Assembly: GCA_017893485.1 (NCBI GenBank)
Contig: CM030358.1
Location: forward strand, 250,634,256 to 250,698,255
Direction: 5' to 3'
Source: Hemerocallis citrina
Lineage: Eukaryota > Streptophyta > Magnoliopsida > Asparagales > Asphodelaceae
Length of the DNA: 64,000 bases
The notes under the pieces are model-generated. The model saw nothing but the letters and a program-made list of their open reading frames with translations, was not told the origin of the DNA and did no database searches. The translations under genes were made by a program, and so were the position numbers. Shown here piece by piece: positions 1 through 11,989 of the stretch. Each line of letters opens with the position of its first letter. Position 1 is the first letter of the stretch.

Positions 1-238
1 CTTTACCATAAAGGACACAAGTATTCGGTTTTTGATTTAACAAAACATAATAGTGTTCAGATTTAGGTTATGAAATGTAAAAGAATCTCTGTTTGGAAAT
101 TTCTTTGATTTTCCATTTAAAATTTGCCTCTCATGTTCACAAAAATATGTTAGGAGAAAATGGTTCAAGGTTTAGCTTTAGTTTAACTGTAATATGCAAA
201 TTGTTTATAATATTACCCTTCGGCATCTTATAATTTAG

Positions 239-455
239 TTTCATGGAAGTTTGGCTCAGGGAAGGATACTGAGTGGAAGTTCACCCTCTGAGATAAATTG
301 AAAGATTTACGGAAACTATCGGACGGCCTCTAGTTCTTCCCAACTAGATCGTTTCTGGTGCTATGGTGGGCATGCAAGGAGGCACAGATGTTGTTCGTAA
401 AATTTTGGATCAGTTAAAAGATCATGATGTGCCTGTTTCTGCATTCTGGTTGCAG
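239..455 (+). pseudogene. GH31 pseudogene, remnant 1
   Basis: The segment reads ERFTETIGRPLVLPN, stop, then IVSGAMVGMQGG and onward to DVPVSAFWLQ, ending at a good donor (ttgcag|gtaaat, boundary after 455). The stop is a TAG where relatives have Trp before I-V-S-G. A one-base deletion near 300 breaks the frame upstream. The 5' limit is uncertain; sequence before about 239 shows nothing I recognise. Confidence 0.85.
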
Positions 456-507
456 GTAAATTTCGATACAGTTCATAAGTTTTATGACAGCTCATGTAGT
501 TAGATAG

Positions 508-835
508 TATTCCCTCCATTTCAAAATATAAGTCAATCTATGTTTCTACACGTCTATTAAGAAAAAATCTAGAAATGACAAAAAATACTAATATTCTTGA
601 TTTTTGAAGCTCATAAATAAGCTATCAATTATAAAATGTCTAATTGGTCCTCCACTATCATTTTACTATTACTTCTTTTATAAAAAAGATAAGGATAAAA
701 TTGAAAATCTCATACAAAAGTATTTGATGGACATTAAAGAATGACAAGATATTTGTCTCGTAAACTTAAAGTGATTTATATTTTGAAATAAAATAAAAAG
801 AATAGAATGATTTATATTTTGAAACGGAGGGAGTA
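508..835. mobile_element. Stowaway-type MITE
   Basis: Inverted ends ttccctccatttc (510 on) and its counterpart gaaacggagggag (ending 833) are flanked by TA on each side (508-509, 834-835). Both ends continue inward as sequence related to 'aaatataagtc'. The CTCCCTCC end and TA duplication are the hallmark of Tc1/mariner-derived Stowaway MITEs. It has no coding capacity and lies in GH31 intron 1. Confidence 0.85.
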
Positions 836-1566
836 TTGATTAAATCTGATATATATTTATAAATCCATAAAATTGTTGTTGTTAACTGTTTAAATATTGT
901 AAAAAAAGATGGAAATTTTTTTAATTGAAAACAAGCTTGGGCTTTCTATGTTGAAAGATCTTATTGAAAGCAATGCACAAGTTGAGTCCTTAGAAAATAC
1001 GAAAGAAAAACATAAAAAAGCTATATATGTTAAAGTGATCATTATCAATGAACATGGAAATCTGATCCAGCATCTTTTTAAAGCTCTGAAACCATAGTTA
1101 TGAAATTTTGAAATTATATATTTGGGTTTAATAGAAATGAGGTGCCACCTTACGGAGCACTGTAACCTAGCAGTAGATTAAGAAAGAAAAAAAACAAATA
1201 AAAAGTTCAAAATGATCCACACCGTTCAAAATGAGCTTCATATCATCGAACATAAAGGAAAATTATAAATGTTCTGGTTCTAAACCATATTAACTTCATG
1301 TAGGTCTAACTCTTAATTGTTCAGCAATTAGAGTTCTCTAGTTGATCTAGTATATATAATATTCCTCTACTTGATGCTTTGTCAAAGTAGGGCATTAAAT
1401 TCACGTAGGTTTAACTCTTATTTGATTAGCAATTAGAATTTTTTTTGCTACAAAGGGGAAAAGAAAAAAAAAGAAAAAGCATGTGTGGCACTAGATGATG
1501 CTTTGTCAAATCAGGACATTAATTTGATCTTTGGTTTTTGGTAGGACAGAGATATCTCTACTATAT
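836..1566. other. AT-rich intron sequence with a degenerate direct repeat
   Basis: No gene is seen. A short motif (taggtytaactctta...agcaattaga) occurs at about 1301-1337 and 1401-1440, and a second (gatgctttgtcaaa) at 1372 and 1498, giving two diverged direct copies of roughly 100-126 bp. The small open frame at 909-1097 has no recognisable features. Confidence 0.5.
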
Positions 1567-3314
1567 GTATATATTTTTTTTAAAGAAAATGTGGAGTATG
1601 ATCACCTTATTTTATTAATAAGAGGTTAGTAAAATTAACTCAGAGTACTGAGCCAATAACAGGATCCTACAAACATAACATAACAAAAGTACATAATCTC
1701 CACCCGAAATATGGAGGGGTGGGACAAAAGAAAACCAGAAATGCCGCAACACACATGCGACTAAACAAACTACATCACATCCCCCCAACAAACCGTGAGG
1801 CGGTGGGTGTCTATCAATAGTAATGGCTACGCTGTCTGTCAGTCGACGTCGAACCGATCTCGACTTCCTCATCATCAAAATTATCGACCTGGAATACGCT
1901 CGATATCCTCCCCCCGGGACTTGCTGCTGCCACATTAGCCTAAAAAGAAATGAAATGCATAATGTGAGTCAAGTTACCAGAAATATTATTGCAGGTTCTG
2001 CGAAAATAAAAATTATTCCTATCAAGTCAAAGAACCCAGGTCGTTGCGGCAATAGCGATGTACCACGCTTCTCTCATAGTTCTTCTCTCAGTAGCAAATT
2101 TTGATCCTACCCACAGGTCCTCGTACACACTAGGGTACTGATTCGTCCCCAATGCACCGAGTACCTCAATGAGAACCGCTTTGCTCCTAAGACACTATAG
2201 GAAGAGGTGGTCTCTAGTTTCTAGGGTAGCGTGGCAGAACCCACAACGAGAGTCCACATTCGGTTGACATTTAGTGAGAATTTCTCTAGTCAAAATCGCA
2301 TCATTCAGGACCAGCCATAAGAAAACTTTGATTTTCAGCGGTGCTTTCGTCCTCCGAACGACGTAGGCCCACTTTGGGGTACATCTCCTAAAGTGAATGC
2401 GGTTATACAGGGAACGAACGGTGAACGTGCCGTTCTTTTCAGGCCCCAGATTTCTTATCTGGACCTTGAGAGCAACTAATTCCAACATTGGTGATGTAGG
2501 TCTGAAGTTCTATGAGTCTAGTCTGAGAACCCAGAACGAGTGATTGTTTAAATGGTGGTTTCCAGGCTCCTCTTTTTCAGGCTGCGGTCACCATGCAGTG
2601 TGGTTGAGTCGCATGATCATAAAGATCAGGGAACATGGCTCTAAGTGTGTGATCACCACACCACTTATCCCACCAAAATTTGGTGAGTCTACCGTTAACG
2701 ATAACTGATTTAACACAACTAATGAAAGGTTCATAGGCCTTAGCGATGCCTTTCCAGAACCAGGAGACACGTGGGCCTACCCTAATGCCCAAATTTCTCG
2801 TTCCATTCCCATGCTGATATCCCTGGACAAAATCTTACCACCCTTCTTAGGGTGAAAAACCTTCCACCACCATTTACCCATTAGAGCAAGATTCATATCT
2901 CGAAGATCGATGATACCTAGTCCTCCATGTATCTTTTTCATGCATGCCTTCTCCCACCTGATAAGGTGGTAGCCTCCCCTATCCGGATCTGCCCACCATT
3001 TTCGGGTCCGGTCAATTCTCTGAATTAACCATTGCTGCATTTCAAAGAAGGACAGATAATAGGTTGGATGATTTGATAGGACTGCATTAATGAGCGTGAT
3101 TCTCCCTCCCAATGATAGGGCTTTACCTTTCCAACCTGCTAAACGGTTCTCTACCCGGTCAATAATGGGTAGCCAATCAGCCGTTTTGAGTTTCCCGAGT
3201 CTTAGTGGCAAGCCTAGGTATTGAATGGGGAAGCTCTCTGTGAAGCAATTGAGGATTATGACATGTTCTAGTGCATCCTCCGTTGTCAGGGCAATGGGGA
3301 TGAGAGCACTTTTG
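1567..3314 (-). mobile_element. 5'-truncated LINE (L1-type non-LTR retrotransposon)
   Basis: On the minus strand, three frames successively encode the end of a plant LINE ORF2 (see next entry), followed by a 3' tail ending in a T run at about 1573-1580 on the + strand, which is the poly(A). An 8-bp match (tactatat) at 1559-1566 and 3315-3322 is a plausible target duplication. The endonuclease and RT catalytic core are absent, as expected for a 5'-truncated insertion. Confidence 0.82.
2195..3211 (-). pseudogene. LINE ORF2 remnant: RT C-terminal region and zf-RVT domain
   Basis: The first piece (3211-2777) carries RVENRLAGWKGKALSLGGR, TLINAVLSNHPTYYLSFF and LALMGKWWWK, typical of the region after the RT thumb. 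It then shifts frame to WFWKGI and KFWWDKWCGD (2792-2577), and shifts again to FTVRSLYNRI, the K-I-K-V-F-L-W motif and CGFCHATLETRDHLFL (2488-2195), the zinc-binding zf-RVT domain. At least two frameshifts and downstream stops make it non-functional. Confidence 0.85.
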
Positions 3315-3964
3315 TACTATATTAATGGGAGAGTTTGTCACTAAACAAACTTCATTTTGTTATCAAACAAATATGTTCATCGCAAGTGCAACTTACTCTT
3401 CTATTATATTCTTTATTTACTTTAAAATATACTAGTAATTTACATGTGCGATGCACGTTTTAATAATTTCAAAAAATAAAAATAAAAACTCTGACGTAGG
3501 GAGGATTTGAACCGGAAACCTTCTTTATATTAGTTATGTACGTGCGTTGCACATGTTGGTAGAATGAAAACAATGACAAATGACACCTTCGCCCATTATA
3601 ATTTTAGAGATATATTTATTAAAACACGGATAACTCCAACTTACGTGTATCACACGTACAACTCTAACTCTTTATTAAAACATGCATCCATGGACAACTC
3701 CAATTTACGTTTATCGCACGTGGAACTCAAACTCTCCCATTATATATAGAGAGAATACAGATATACTTTATATATATACTAGTATAATGTACGTGCAATG
3801 CATGTCTAAAAAAAGTAAAGTCATCAAATTAAATGAATATATATTGAATAAGAAAAAAAATATTTTATATTTAAATGTTTTGATTTGGGCTACACGTGCG
3901 GTGCACATTTATATTTATTGGATATTGTTTGGATGTGTATTATACATGTCTATATAGTTATAAA
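3315..3964. repeat. Helitron-like 3' termini (minus orientation) in AT-rich sequence
   Basis: Two places read ACTAGT followed by a small hairpin: about 3428 (hairpin gtgcgatgcac) and about 3778 (tgcaatgca). In reverse complement these are hairpin, short AT tract and CTAGT, the signature of Helitron 3' ends. Between them lies a dispersed segment (gacgtagggaggatttgaacc...) that recurs near 20205 and 32940. No helicase gene is present. Confidence 0.5.
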
Positions 3965-3980
3965 GTTAGTGTTGTTTGTT

Positions 3981-4198
3981 TTTTTTTTTTAAGAAAAGGT
4001 GGAATCTGGACACCATGTTTTATTAATAAGAGATTAATAAAACATACTCAGAGTACTGAGCTTACTACAACATCCTACAACCAAAACGAAATTACATAAA
4101 CTCCACCCCGAACATGGGGGGTGGGACAAAACAAACATCGAGTAGCTATATAGAGATACATCATATCCCCCCAACAAAACCCTGGCTAGGTGGGTATC
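3981..4198 (-). mobile_element. LINE 3'-end copy (218 bp) with 16-bp target duplication
   Basis: The segment is homologous to 1581-1800 (shared ttattaataagagattaa, tcagagtactgag, acataactccaccc-type blocks), i.e. only the 3' tail of the same LINE family. It starts with a T run (poly(A) of the minus strand). It is flanked by the perfect direct repeat gttagtgttgtttgtt at 3965-3980 and 4199-4214, a clear target-site duplication. Confidence 0.9.
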
Positions 4199-4268
4199 GT
4201 TAGTGTTGTTTGTTACAAACCCCAACTCTCCCATTAAAATAGTAGAGATATATATAGTCCCATTAAAA

Positions 4269-4270
<2 letters not shown>

Positions 4271-4358
<88 letters not shown>
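4271..4358. repeat. (GT)44 microsatellite
   Basis: An uninterrupted GT dinucleotide tract of 88 bp lies directly against the left end of giant element 1. Its open translations on the other strand (alternating Thr-His) are not genes. Confidence 0.98.
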
Positions 4359-4359
<1 letters not shown>

Positions 4360-4367
<8 letters not shown>

Positions 4368-4620
4368 AGGCTTCTTCGGTTGCAAATGGGTCTGTGTGCA
4401 CAGATCCGTGCGAACGTTGATCTGGACTGTTGGGGTTGATCTGGGCCGTTGGATCCCATATGCCAAGGATGGGTGAACGCAATATTCTTTTATAAAATTT
4501 AGCCTTAATCCGTCGTTAGCAACGGCGGTTTAAGGCTAAATTTTATAAAAAAATATTGTCTTAACCCGTCGTTGCCAAGGACGGGTTAAGGCATATTTAT
4601 AATCTCAGAACTGTATACAG
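4360..4620. repeat. Element 1 left terminus with two hairpins
   Basis: After the terminal bases come two perfect-to-near-perfect palindromes: 4496-4548 (arms taaaatttagccttaa..., about 25 bp each) and 4559-4592 (arms cttaacccgtc...gacgggttaag). The right terminus (about 19050-19249) carries the same two palindromes inverted. The TTAACCCG half-site recurs in the internal arrays at 10130-10500 and 12805-13175. Confidence 0.85.
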
Positions 4621-4971
4621 TTCTTCTTCCTCGTCAACTTCTCCCCACTCTTTATTTCGTTTTTGGATGAACCCAAACCCAGTATCTCCGAAATCGTGAA
4701 TTTCTCACTCCGGCAACTCCTCTCTTACTTCCCTCCTCTATCATTCAGGCAATTCTCTCTCTCTCTCTTCCATCCGTTGCTCCCCAAACTAAAACCTCTC
4801 CTCCTCCATTCGCTCCTCCACCTCAGTCCGCTCTTCCTCCTTTTCAAGACCCATATAATCTCTCTCCCAATCTCTACTCCAAACTCCCAAACCCAACTCT
4901 GTCATCCCAAAAACAAAACCCTAGTTCGGCCACGAGACCTACATTGGTGAAATTCAGATTTATTTTGTAAG
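4621..4971 (+). promoter_or_regulatory. Element 1 left leader (putative promoter and 5'UTR exon)
   Basis: A strongly pyrimidine-rich stretch (many ctcctcctctt runs) ends in aaaaccctagttcgg and then the candidate donor taag|gtaatg (boundary after 4971). The right arm has the inverted counterpart with donor caag|gtattg. With acceptor ttttcttag at 7302-7310, immediately before the transposase ATG, this looks like a leader exon whose intron is the hairpin array. This is inference from position and splice consensus. Confidence 0.5.
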
Positions 4972-5210
4972 GTAATGATTAAATCTTTGCCATTGTAATT
5001 GTGATTGTGTTGGTTTTTAAATTGTTTTTGTCTTTTTCCAATATTTTACCATATATTAGAATTGCCTTAAAAATTTATAGAAGTAGAAATTTGTCAGTAG
5101 TATTCTGATGAATTTATACGGTGCAATAGTTGTTGATCGGTCGACGATATTGTAGACTAAGTTGTATTTATAATCGTGTCATACATATGAAATTACTTAG
5201 AACATTTATA

Positions 5211-7255
5211 GTGCGGTTAGACTAGAAAATCCTGCAAACGACATCCAAAAAATACAAAACTTTGCAAGTAGGATGGTCTCAAATAGCACAAGCAACCAAA
5301 ACTTGTAGAAGTTAGTTTCGACTCACGGTTCGAGAAATACGGCCGTGTATCGCTTTCGGTTGAAAAAAACCTAAATAAAGCGATACACGGCCGTATCTCT
5401 CGAACCGTGAGTCGAAACTCACTTCTACAAGTTTGGATGGCTTGTGCTAAGTGAATTGAATCAAGATGCAAAGTTTTATAAATTTTGGATTTCGTTTGTG
5501 CGGTTTTCTCACGTTCCTCGCATTAGAAGTAAATGACTTAGAAAGCGTTTCGTGCGGTTAGACTAGAAAACCCTTCAAACGACCTCCAAAAAATACAAAA
5601 ATTTGCGAGTAGGATGGTCTTACGTAGCACAAGCAACCTCAACTTGTAGATATTAGTTTCAACTCACAGTTCGAGAGATACGGGTGTGTATCGCTTTTGC
5701 TTGGAAAAAACACAAATAAAGCCATATACAGCCGTATCTTTCGAAACATTAGTCGAAAATCACTTCTACAAGTTGCGGTGGCTTGTGCTACGTGAATTCA
5801 ATCAACTTGCAAAGTTTTATAAATTTTAGATGTCATTTGTGCGGTTTTCTCACGGTCCTCGCATAAGACGTAAATGACTTAGAAATCTTTTAGTGCGGTT
5901 AGGCTAGAAAACCCTCCAAACGGGTTCCAAAAAATATGAAACTTTGCGAGTAGATTGGTCTCACATAGAACAAGTAACCACAACTTGTAGAAGTTAGTTT
6001 CGACTCATGGTTCGAGAGATACGGCTGTGTATCGCTTTCGGTTGGAAAAAAAACCCAAATAAAGCGATACACGGCCATATCTTTCGAACCGTGAGTCGAA
6101 ACTCACTTCTACAAGTTGAGATGACTTGTGCTAGGTGAATTCAAGCAAACGGCAAAGTTTTATAAATTTTGGATATCGTTTGTGCAGTTTGCTGACGTCC
6201 TCGCATTAGAAGCAAATGACTTAGAAAGCGTTTAGTGCGGTTAGACTAGAAAACCCTTTAAACGACCTCCAAAGAATACGAAACTTTGCGAGTATGATGG
6301 TCTCACATAGCAAAAGTAACCCCAACTTATAGAGTAGCGTTTTGACTCACGGTTGGAGAGATACGGGCATGCATCGCTTTTGCTTGAAAAAAACCCAAAT
6401 AAAGTGATATATGGCCATATCTTTCGAACCGTTAGTCGAAACTCACTTCTATAAGTTGGGGTGGCTTGTGCTGGGTGAATTCAAGTAAGTTGCAAAGTTT
6501 TATAAATTTTGGATGCCGTTTGTGTAGTTTTTTCACGTTTCTCGCATTAGAAATAAATGACTTAGAAAGCGTTTAATGCGGTTAGACTACAAAACCCTTC
6601 AAATGACCTCCAAATAATACGAAATTTTGCTAGTAGGATGGTCTCACATAGTACAAGTCATCCCAACTTGTAGGAGTGATTTTCGACTCGCGGTTCGGGA
6701 GATACAGGCATATATCGCTTTTGGTTGTAAAAAACACAAATAAAGCGTACACGGCCATATCTCTCGTATCTTGAGTCGAAACTCACTTTTACAAGTTGGG
6801 ATGGCTTGTGCTAGGTAAATTCAACCGAGTTACAAAGTTTTATAAATTTTGGATGCCGTTTGTGCGGTTTTGTAATTCCTCACATGAATAACTAAATTAC
6901 TTAGAACTTTTTTAGTGTAGTTAAAGTAGAAAACTATTCAAACGACCTATAAAAAATACGAAACTTTGCGAGTAGGATGGTCTCACGTAGCACAAGCAAC
7001 CCCAACTTATAGATGTTAGTCTTGACTGACGGTTGGTAAGATACGTGCGTGTATCGCTTTTGGTTGATAAAACCAAAATAAAGCGATACACACCCGTATC
7101 TCTCGAATCCTTAGTCAAAACTCACTTCTCCAAGTTGGAGTGACTTGTGTTACGTGAATTCAACCGAGTTGCAAAGTTTTATAAATTTTGGATGTCTTTT
7201 GTTCGGTTCTCTCATGTTACTCTATTAATAAGTAAATAAAGTTAGAAACTTTTCA
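5211..7255. repeat. Left hairpin array: six ~341-bp tandem units
   Basis: The landmark gtgcggttagactagaaa (or a close variant) recurs at 5211, 5552, 5893, 6235, 6576 and 6915, a period of 339-342 bp. Each unit holds a long inverted repeat. In unit 1 arms of about 55 bp (5302-5356 and 5375-5434) contain cgactcacggttcgagaa and atacggccgtgtatcgctt, separated by a short A-rich loop. Units differ by scattered substitutions and more diverged stems occur to the right. The same unit is present inverted at 16793-18416 and, more diverged, at 56276-57146. Confidence 0.93.
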
Positions 7256-7312
7256 TCACATTCCGTAACGGGTTTAGTAGCCCTAATTGCTCACCTTTTT
7301 ATTTTCTTAGAT

Positions 7313-9633
7313 ATGGGCAGTTTTAAAGGAAGTTATGCTGTCGGAAAAAAATTTGTGAGTGCACAACAAATTGGCGAGTTTTTTTCTCATGTTGACGAGC
7401 ACCTAAAATCGAAGATTGATATGACATTTCCCACTTTAGAGGAAGAGGAAAAGTTTTATTCATCATACTGTAAATGTGCGGGTTTCGCTATGCATAAGGG
7501 TGAAAATAAATATAAAGAAAATGATATAGTAGATAAATCATATGTATGTAATAAAGCCGGGGAGTCACCGAATAATCAGAATGAAGCTAGCCAGGGAACT
7601 ACTTCTAGAACAGAATGTAAAGCTTTCGTTCGTGTCAAACTAAACTCACAAAGTAATTTGCGGATTATTTAATCATTTAATGAACTACACAATCAGGAAT
7701 TTACTTCACCCAGTAGACGTCACTTGTTACCTCGAAACCGTATATTGACAAATACAGATAAAAAAGTAATTGGTCAACTTACCGAAACTAATGTTCCCAT
7801 ATGCAAACAAATACTTTTCTTCGAAGGTGCAAGTGGAGGTAATGAGAAAATTTGATTCACTGAAACCGATGTTAGAAATTCAAGAAGTGACGAGATGGAA
7901 GGTTTAAAAGGACACGATGGCAAATGCTACTTGAGTTCTTTGAATTCAAAAAGGAGACCGATCCTTTATTTTTTTATGATTACCAATGTGATCTCGAAGG
8001 TCGATTGTCCCATTGTATTTGGGTGGATGGCATCGCTCAAAAGAATTTCGAAATATTTGGGAGTGTTGTTTGCTTTGATGCTACCTACAACACAAACTGA
8101 TACGGGATGCTTTTCGTACCATTTGTTGGAGTCAACCATCATTGGTAATCAATATTCCTGGGATGTGGGTTCATTCCAAATGAGAAGACATCCTCATTTG
8201 AGTGGTTCTTAAAAAAGTGGCTAGTAGTAATGGCTTGTGATTCGGTAGGTATCGTGACAGATGAGGATCGTGGAATAAGTGCTGCAGTTAAGAAAGTTTT
8301 CCCAGCCACTGATCATAGATATTGCATTTGGCATATTATAGAAAAGTTACCGCATGAAGTGCGTATGTCGAATAACATTGATGAGTTTAGAGATGCTTTG
8401 AAGACTGTCATCTACACGACGGAATATAAAACTAAATTTGAATAGAAGTGGAAAATTTTGATTTCGCAATATAAACTCGAGAATAACAAATGGTTGAACG
8501 ATAAATTTGAGATTCGCAAGAAATGGGCTCCCGTGTATGCAAGAGTCTCATATTGGGGCGGCATGTTGAGTACCCAACGTAGCGAATCGCTACATTCATC
8601 CTTGAAGCAACATACTCATAAGAAGTACCCATTGCATGAATTTGTCGTCATCTTTGACCGAGTCTTAGTAAAACAACGACACGAAGAACTTAAAGAAACT
8701 CATCGTAATCGCGAGGAGATGCCAAAATTGAAGACCGAATAGGCATTGTAGTCACAACTAGCGGGAACATACACACTAAATACTTTCTGCAAATTCCAAC
8801 AAGAAGTCGTAAAAAGCTTATTACTTAATGTGATTGTCATTGCAAGTATGGATACACTGGATAGTTCAGCTTTTTTTGTAACGATTTGTGGAAATTCAAA
8901 ATCGGGGAAGGTGATTTCTTTTTGCAAACTCCGTTAATTGGCTAAATGCCCTTGTTCCATGTATGAATTCATAGGCATTCCATACAAACATCTATTGGCG
9001 GTTCTTCGGTTCACCAATCACACCGCACTACCGGAGTAATATATTTGTAGACGATGGACCCGGGATCAACTGACAAGAAGCAGTACACCCGTTCCTAATA
9101 GTATGGTCGATAATTTTGCCTCTTCTTATTGTGAATTGACTATGCACTCAAGACAGTTGGTCGATCTTGGTTGTTCTTCAGAGGGAGCATACAAGTACAT
9201 GCTCGACCACATGCTTAAGGAAATCGAAGGCTTTTCTCACATTCAATCCGGAAATAGCACACCACACGAAGATAGCACACAACCGGAGAGTGGTAGACAT
9301 GCACATGCACCGGTGGGGGACCCTGTACAATGCACCACAAAGGGGAGACCTAGAAGGAAGTGGTTGAAGTCCATAAGAGAATCCCAAAAAACGAAGAGAC
9401 CTAGACTTTGCAGGACATGCCTTTGTGTCGATGTCACGATTCACGAAAAGGCCCAAAAAATATGGCTAGGTAATATATCCAAGACTAAGTATTTGTTAAT
9501 TTGATCAATCAATCTGAACTTCTTGTTGTTGACACTGACCCATTCTTCTCCCTTATTTAGTGGATCGGTAGCGTATGAAGAAGCTCCAATCGCTGGAGAG
9601 AGTGATGACGATGAAGGTGAAGATTCATGCTAA
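7313..9633 (+). pseudogene. FAR1-type Mutator transposase remnant
   Basis: It starts at ATG 7313, two bases after a consensus acceptor. Domains in order: a FAR1-like DNA-binding region (FYSSYCKCAGFAMHKG ... KAFVRVK, 7313-7750); the MULE DDE core with FDATYNTN (about 8074), TDEDRGISAAVKKVFP (about 8258), HRYCIWHIIEKLP, and the QRSESLHSSLK glutamate region (about 8577); a SWIM-type finger (CPCSMYEFIGIPYKH, about 8945), in which a Cys is Tyr; a C-terminal GRPRRKWLKSIRE and Cys-rich knuckle; and an acidic tail ending at TAA 9631-9633 after a probable intron. Stops (e.g. CGA to TGA at 8098-8100) and frameshifts show it is dead. Confidence 0.87.
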
Positions 9634-10129
9634 GGGATTTTTCGTATTATGTATGTCATATTAAACTTTGAAGATAAAATTTTTGTAATTGCTTATTCTT
9701 GTCTTTCGATGTGAAGATAATTATTAATTTCAACTTTATTATTTTTTTTTTTTTTGTGGGTTCGGAATGAAGGCTGGTCGTGCCCATGGAAGAAATCAAT
9801 TATTGAAAAGTTCTACACATTTGATTGTATATATATGCTCAATTCAACGTTTTTTAATTTATAAATAGATTACTGGTGTATTTAATCTGAGTGCAATTTG
9901 TGTATGTGTGCACTTTGTGTATTTGTGAACTATATATGTTGTTGTGGATGTTGATGTTGTAATTGGTTGGGGAATATTTAATTCCATTAAAATTTGTGAA
10001 TTTTATGTATCTATGCAAATTGTGTATTTGTGCACTATATATATGTTGTTGGTTATTTTTTTTATTTGTGGAAATTTGTGAAAATTTGTGGAAATTTACA
10101 TTTTGAAGATAAAATACTGCCAATCTTCC
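9634..10129. other. AT-rich stretch downstream of the transposase
   Basis: Low-complexity AT-rich sequence with several repeats of 'tttgtg(c/a)actttgtg' type. No gene, hairpin array or element end is seen; probably 3'UTR/terminator region of the transposase gene. Confidence 0.4.
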
Positions 10130-10500
10130 AACCTAGCCCATTATTTAGGATAACGGATTAGGATAACTTAACCTGTTATCCACAATAACGGGTTAGGTTG
10201 ATTGATATTTGCAGTGTCTTCGCCTTTGTGATACAATCTACAAATTTTGAAGATAAAGTTTGGACAGTATTGGGCTACTTAACCCATTATTGGAGATAAC
10301 GGGTTAAGTGAGCTTAACCTGTCATCTCCAAAAACAGATTAGGTTGGTAGATAATTCCAGTGTATTTGCTTTTTGTTGTACAAACTTAACATTTTGAAGA
10401 TAAAGTTCGGCCAATATATTCTACCTTAACCCGTTGTTGGTAATAACAGGTTAAGCTCACTTAACCCGTTATCCCCAATAACGGATTAAGGTGGATATAT
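10130..10500. repeat. Internal palindrome array A (three units, ~140 bp period)
   Basis: Three successive units, starting near 10137, 10280 and 10420, each contain two inverted TTAACCCGTTAT/ATAACGGGTTAA half-sites (some mutated). Intervening text (ttttgaagataaagttyggc) is also repeated. The half-site matches the terminal palindromes of the same element. Confidence 0.85.
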
Positions 10501-11490
10501 TTTTCCTAAGAAAAATCTGTTCATAAAACAAATAATAATATACTATACAAACAAATTGAATATCGCGTATATAATTTATATATAAAAAATAAACATGTAA
10601 TATTATTCTTCGTAAATATTGAATTTGGTTTAGGAGTTAGAGTGTTAATAGGGTTAGGGCTAGGGTTAAGGGTTAAAGTGGGGTTAGAGATAGGCCTCGA
10701 CTTCGGGTTCCGATTTTTTATCAACATTCAATGTTTATACTTCTAAAATTGATTAATTTGTTTTAAAATGGTTTTCCCTAAATTTTATTTCAATTTTTGT
10801 ATTTTTTATACAATTTTTATATAAATTTTTATATAATTTTGCAAGATTTTTTTTATGCTTTTTACAACTTTCTCTCCGCTCTTTACGAACAGTGTCTCTA
10901 GAACTCTGCGCAAAAGATATTTATATGCTTGTATATCGTTTATATATTTTATTAATTTCCATTTTTATCCACCTAACTAACCAATATAAAATCATAAAGG
11001 TTATATGTTTAAAAAAAGCACCAAAAAATAAAATATGATCTTTTCATTTGTAAAAAACAATTTCTCAAATCTATTCTTACCCCTAATATGTAAATTCTTT
11101 TGCAATGTGTACACCTATCCGGTTACTGGTGAGTGTAGGGTTTCAACCCAAGTAGTAACTTCTAGGTTGTTTAAGGATAGGGTTAGGGTAAGGTTAGGGT
11201 TAGGGTTGTGTTTTTTATGCTTTTTACAACTGTCTCTCCACTCTTTACGAACATTGTCTTTTGAACTCTACAAAGTAGACATTCATATGCTTGTACATTT
11301 TTTATATTTTTTATTAATTTCCATTTATAGCCACCTAACTAACCAATATAAAATCGCTGAGGTTAAATGTAAAAAAAAAAAGGAAAGAAAAAATAAAATG
11401 TGATATTTTCATTCGTAAAATTCAATTTTTTAAATATATTTTTATCCCTAATATGTAATTTCTTCTGGAGTGCGTATACCTATCTAGTTT
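10501..11490. repeat. Core left part: short telomere-like runs and a duplicated ~155-bp segment
   Basis: Runs of gggttaggg-type sequence occur at about 10640-10690 and 11175-11205. A segment beginning atgctttttacaact and running through ctctttacgaac to ccacctaactaaccaatat is present at about 10855-11010 and again at 11215-11375 (direct repeat). The same segment occurs in element 2 at about 62970-63125. No coding region recognised. Confidence 0.75.
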
Positions 11491-11529
11491 AGCACCTAAC
11501 CCCTAAACATATCCCCCAAAGTGGTAATA

Positions 11530-11840
11530 ATATATCATCTAGGGTTAGTATAAGGTTAGGGTTAGTGTTAACAGGGGTTAGGGGTAGGGTTAGGGTAAGC
11601 TAGGGTTATGGTAGGGTTAAGGGTTAGTGTAGGGTTATGGGTTAGGGTTAGGGTTAGTGTTAGGGTTAGTGGTTATTAAACCCTTCCAATTTTCAAACCC
11701 ATCTGAATATTCCAAAAATGGCCTATTAACCCTAACCCTACCCTAACCCTAATTATAAGTAGTGTTATGGTAGGGTAAGGGTTGAGTGTATGGTTATGAA
11801 TAGGGTTATGGTTGGTTCACAAAAAAATTTCTCGTTCAAT
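11530..11840. repeat. Telomere-like minisatellite core of element 1
   Basis: Dense degenerate copies of agggttagggtt, agggttatgg and gggttaagg. The longer motif agctagggttatggtaggg is shared with element 2 (63340 on). It is interstitial and degenerate, so it is not a chromosome end. Confidence 0.85.
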
Positions 11841-11989
11841 ATACTCTTTGTAGGGAAATTTTAATGTATATAGATCATATATTTACTAATGAAATTCTAA
11901 CATTCTAAATTCTGTAAGAATCAAACTTGTAGTAAGAGGTTGTTTTGGGTTTTTATTAATTAGGTTAATATTTGTAGTTAGAGGTAGTA

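Noticed and set aside
909..1097. A 62-aa + strand frame
   Set aside because: No motif, no neighbouring support, AT-rich intron of a pseudogene.
4034..4482. Open reading frames encoding long His-Thr repeats
   Set aside because: They are translations of the (GT)n microsatellite and flanking LINE tail; no gene features.
5211..7255. CRISPR-like array appearance of repeated palindromic units
   Set aside because: Units are 341 bp, whole units repeat (no unique spacers), and the context is a plant transposon arm.
11530..11840. A chromosome end or true telomere
   Set aside because: The motifs are degenerate, interstitial, and symmetrically placed inside a transposon with coding sequence on both sides.
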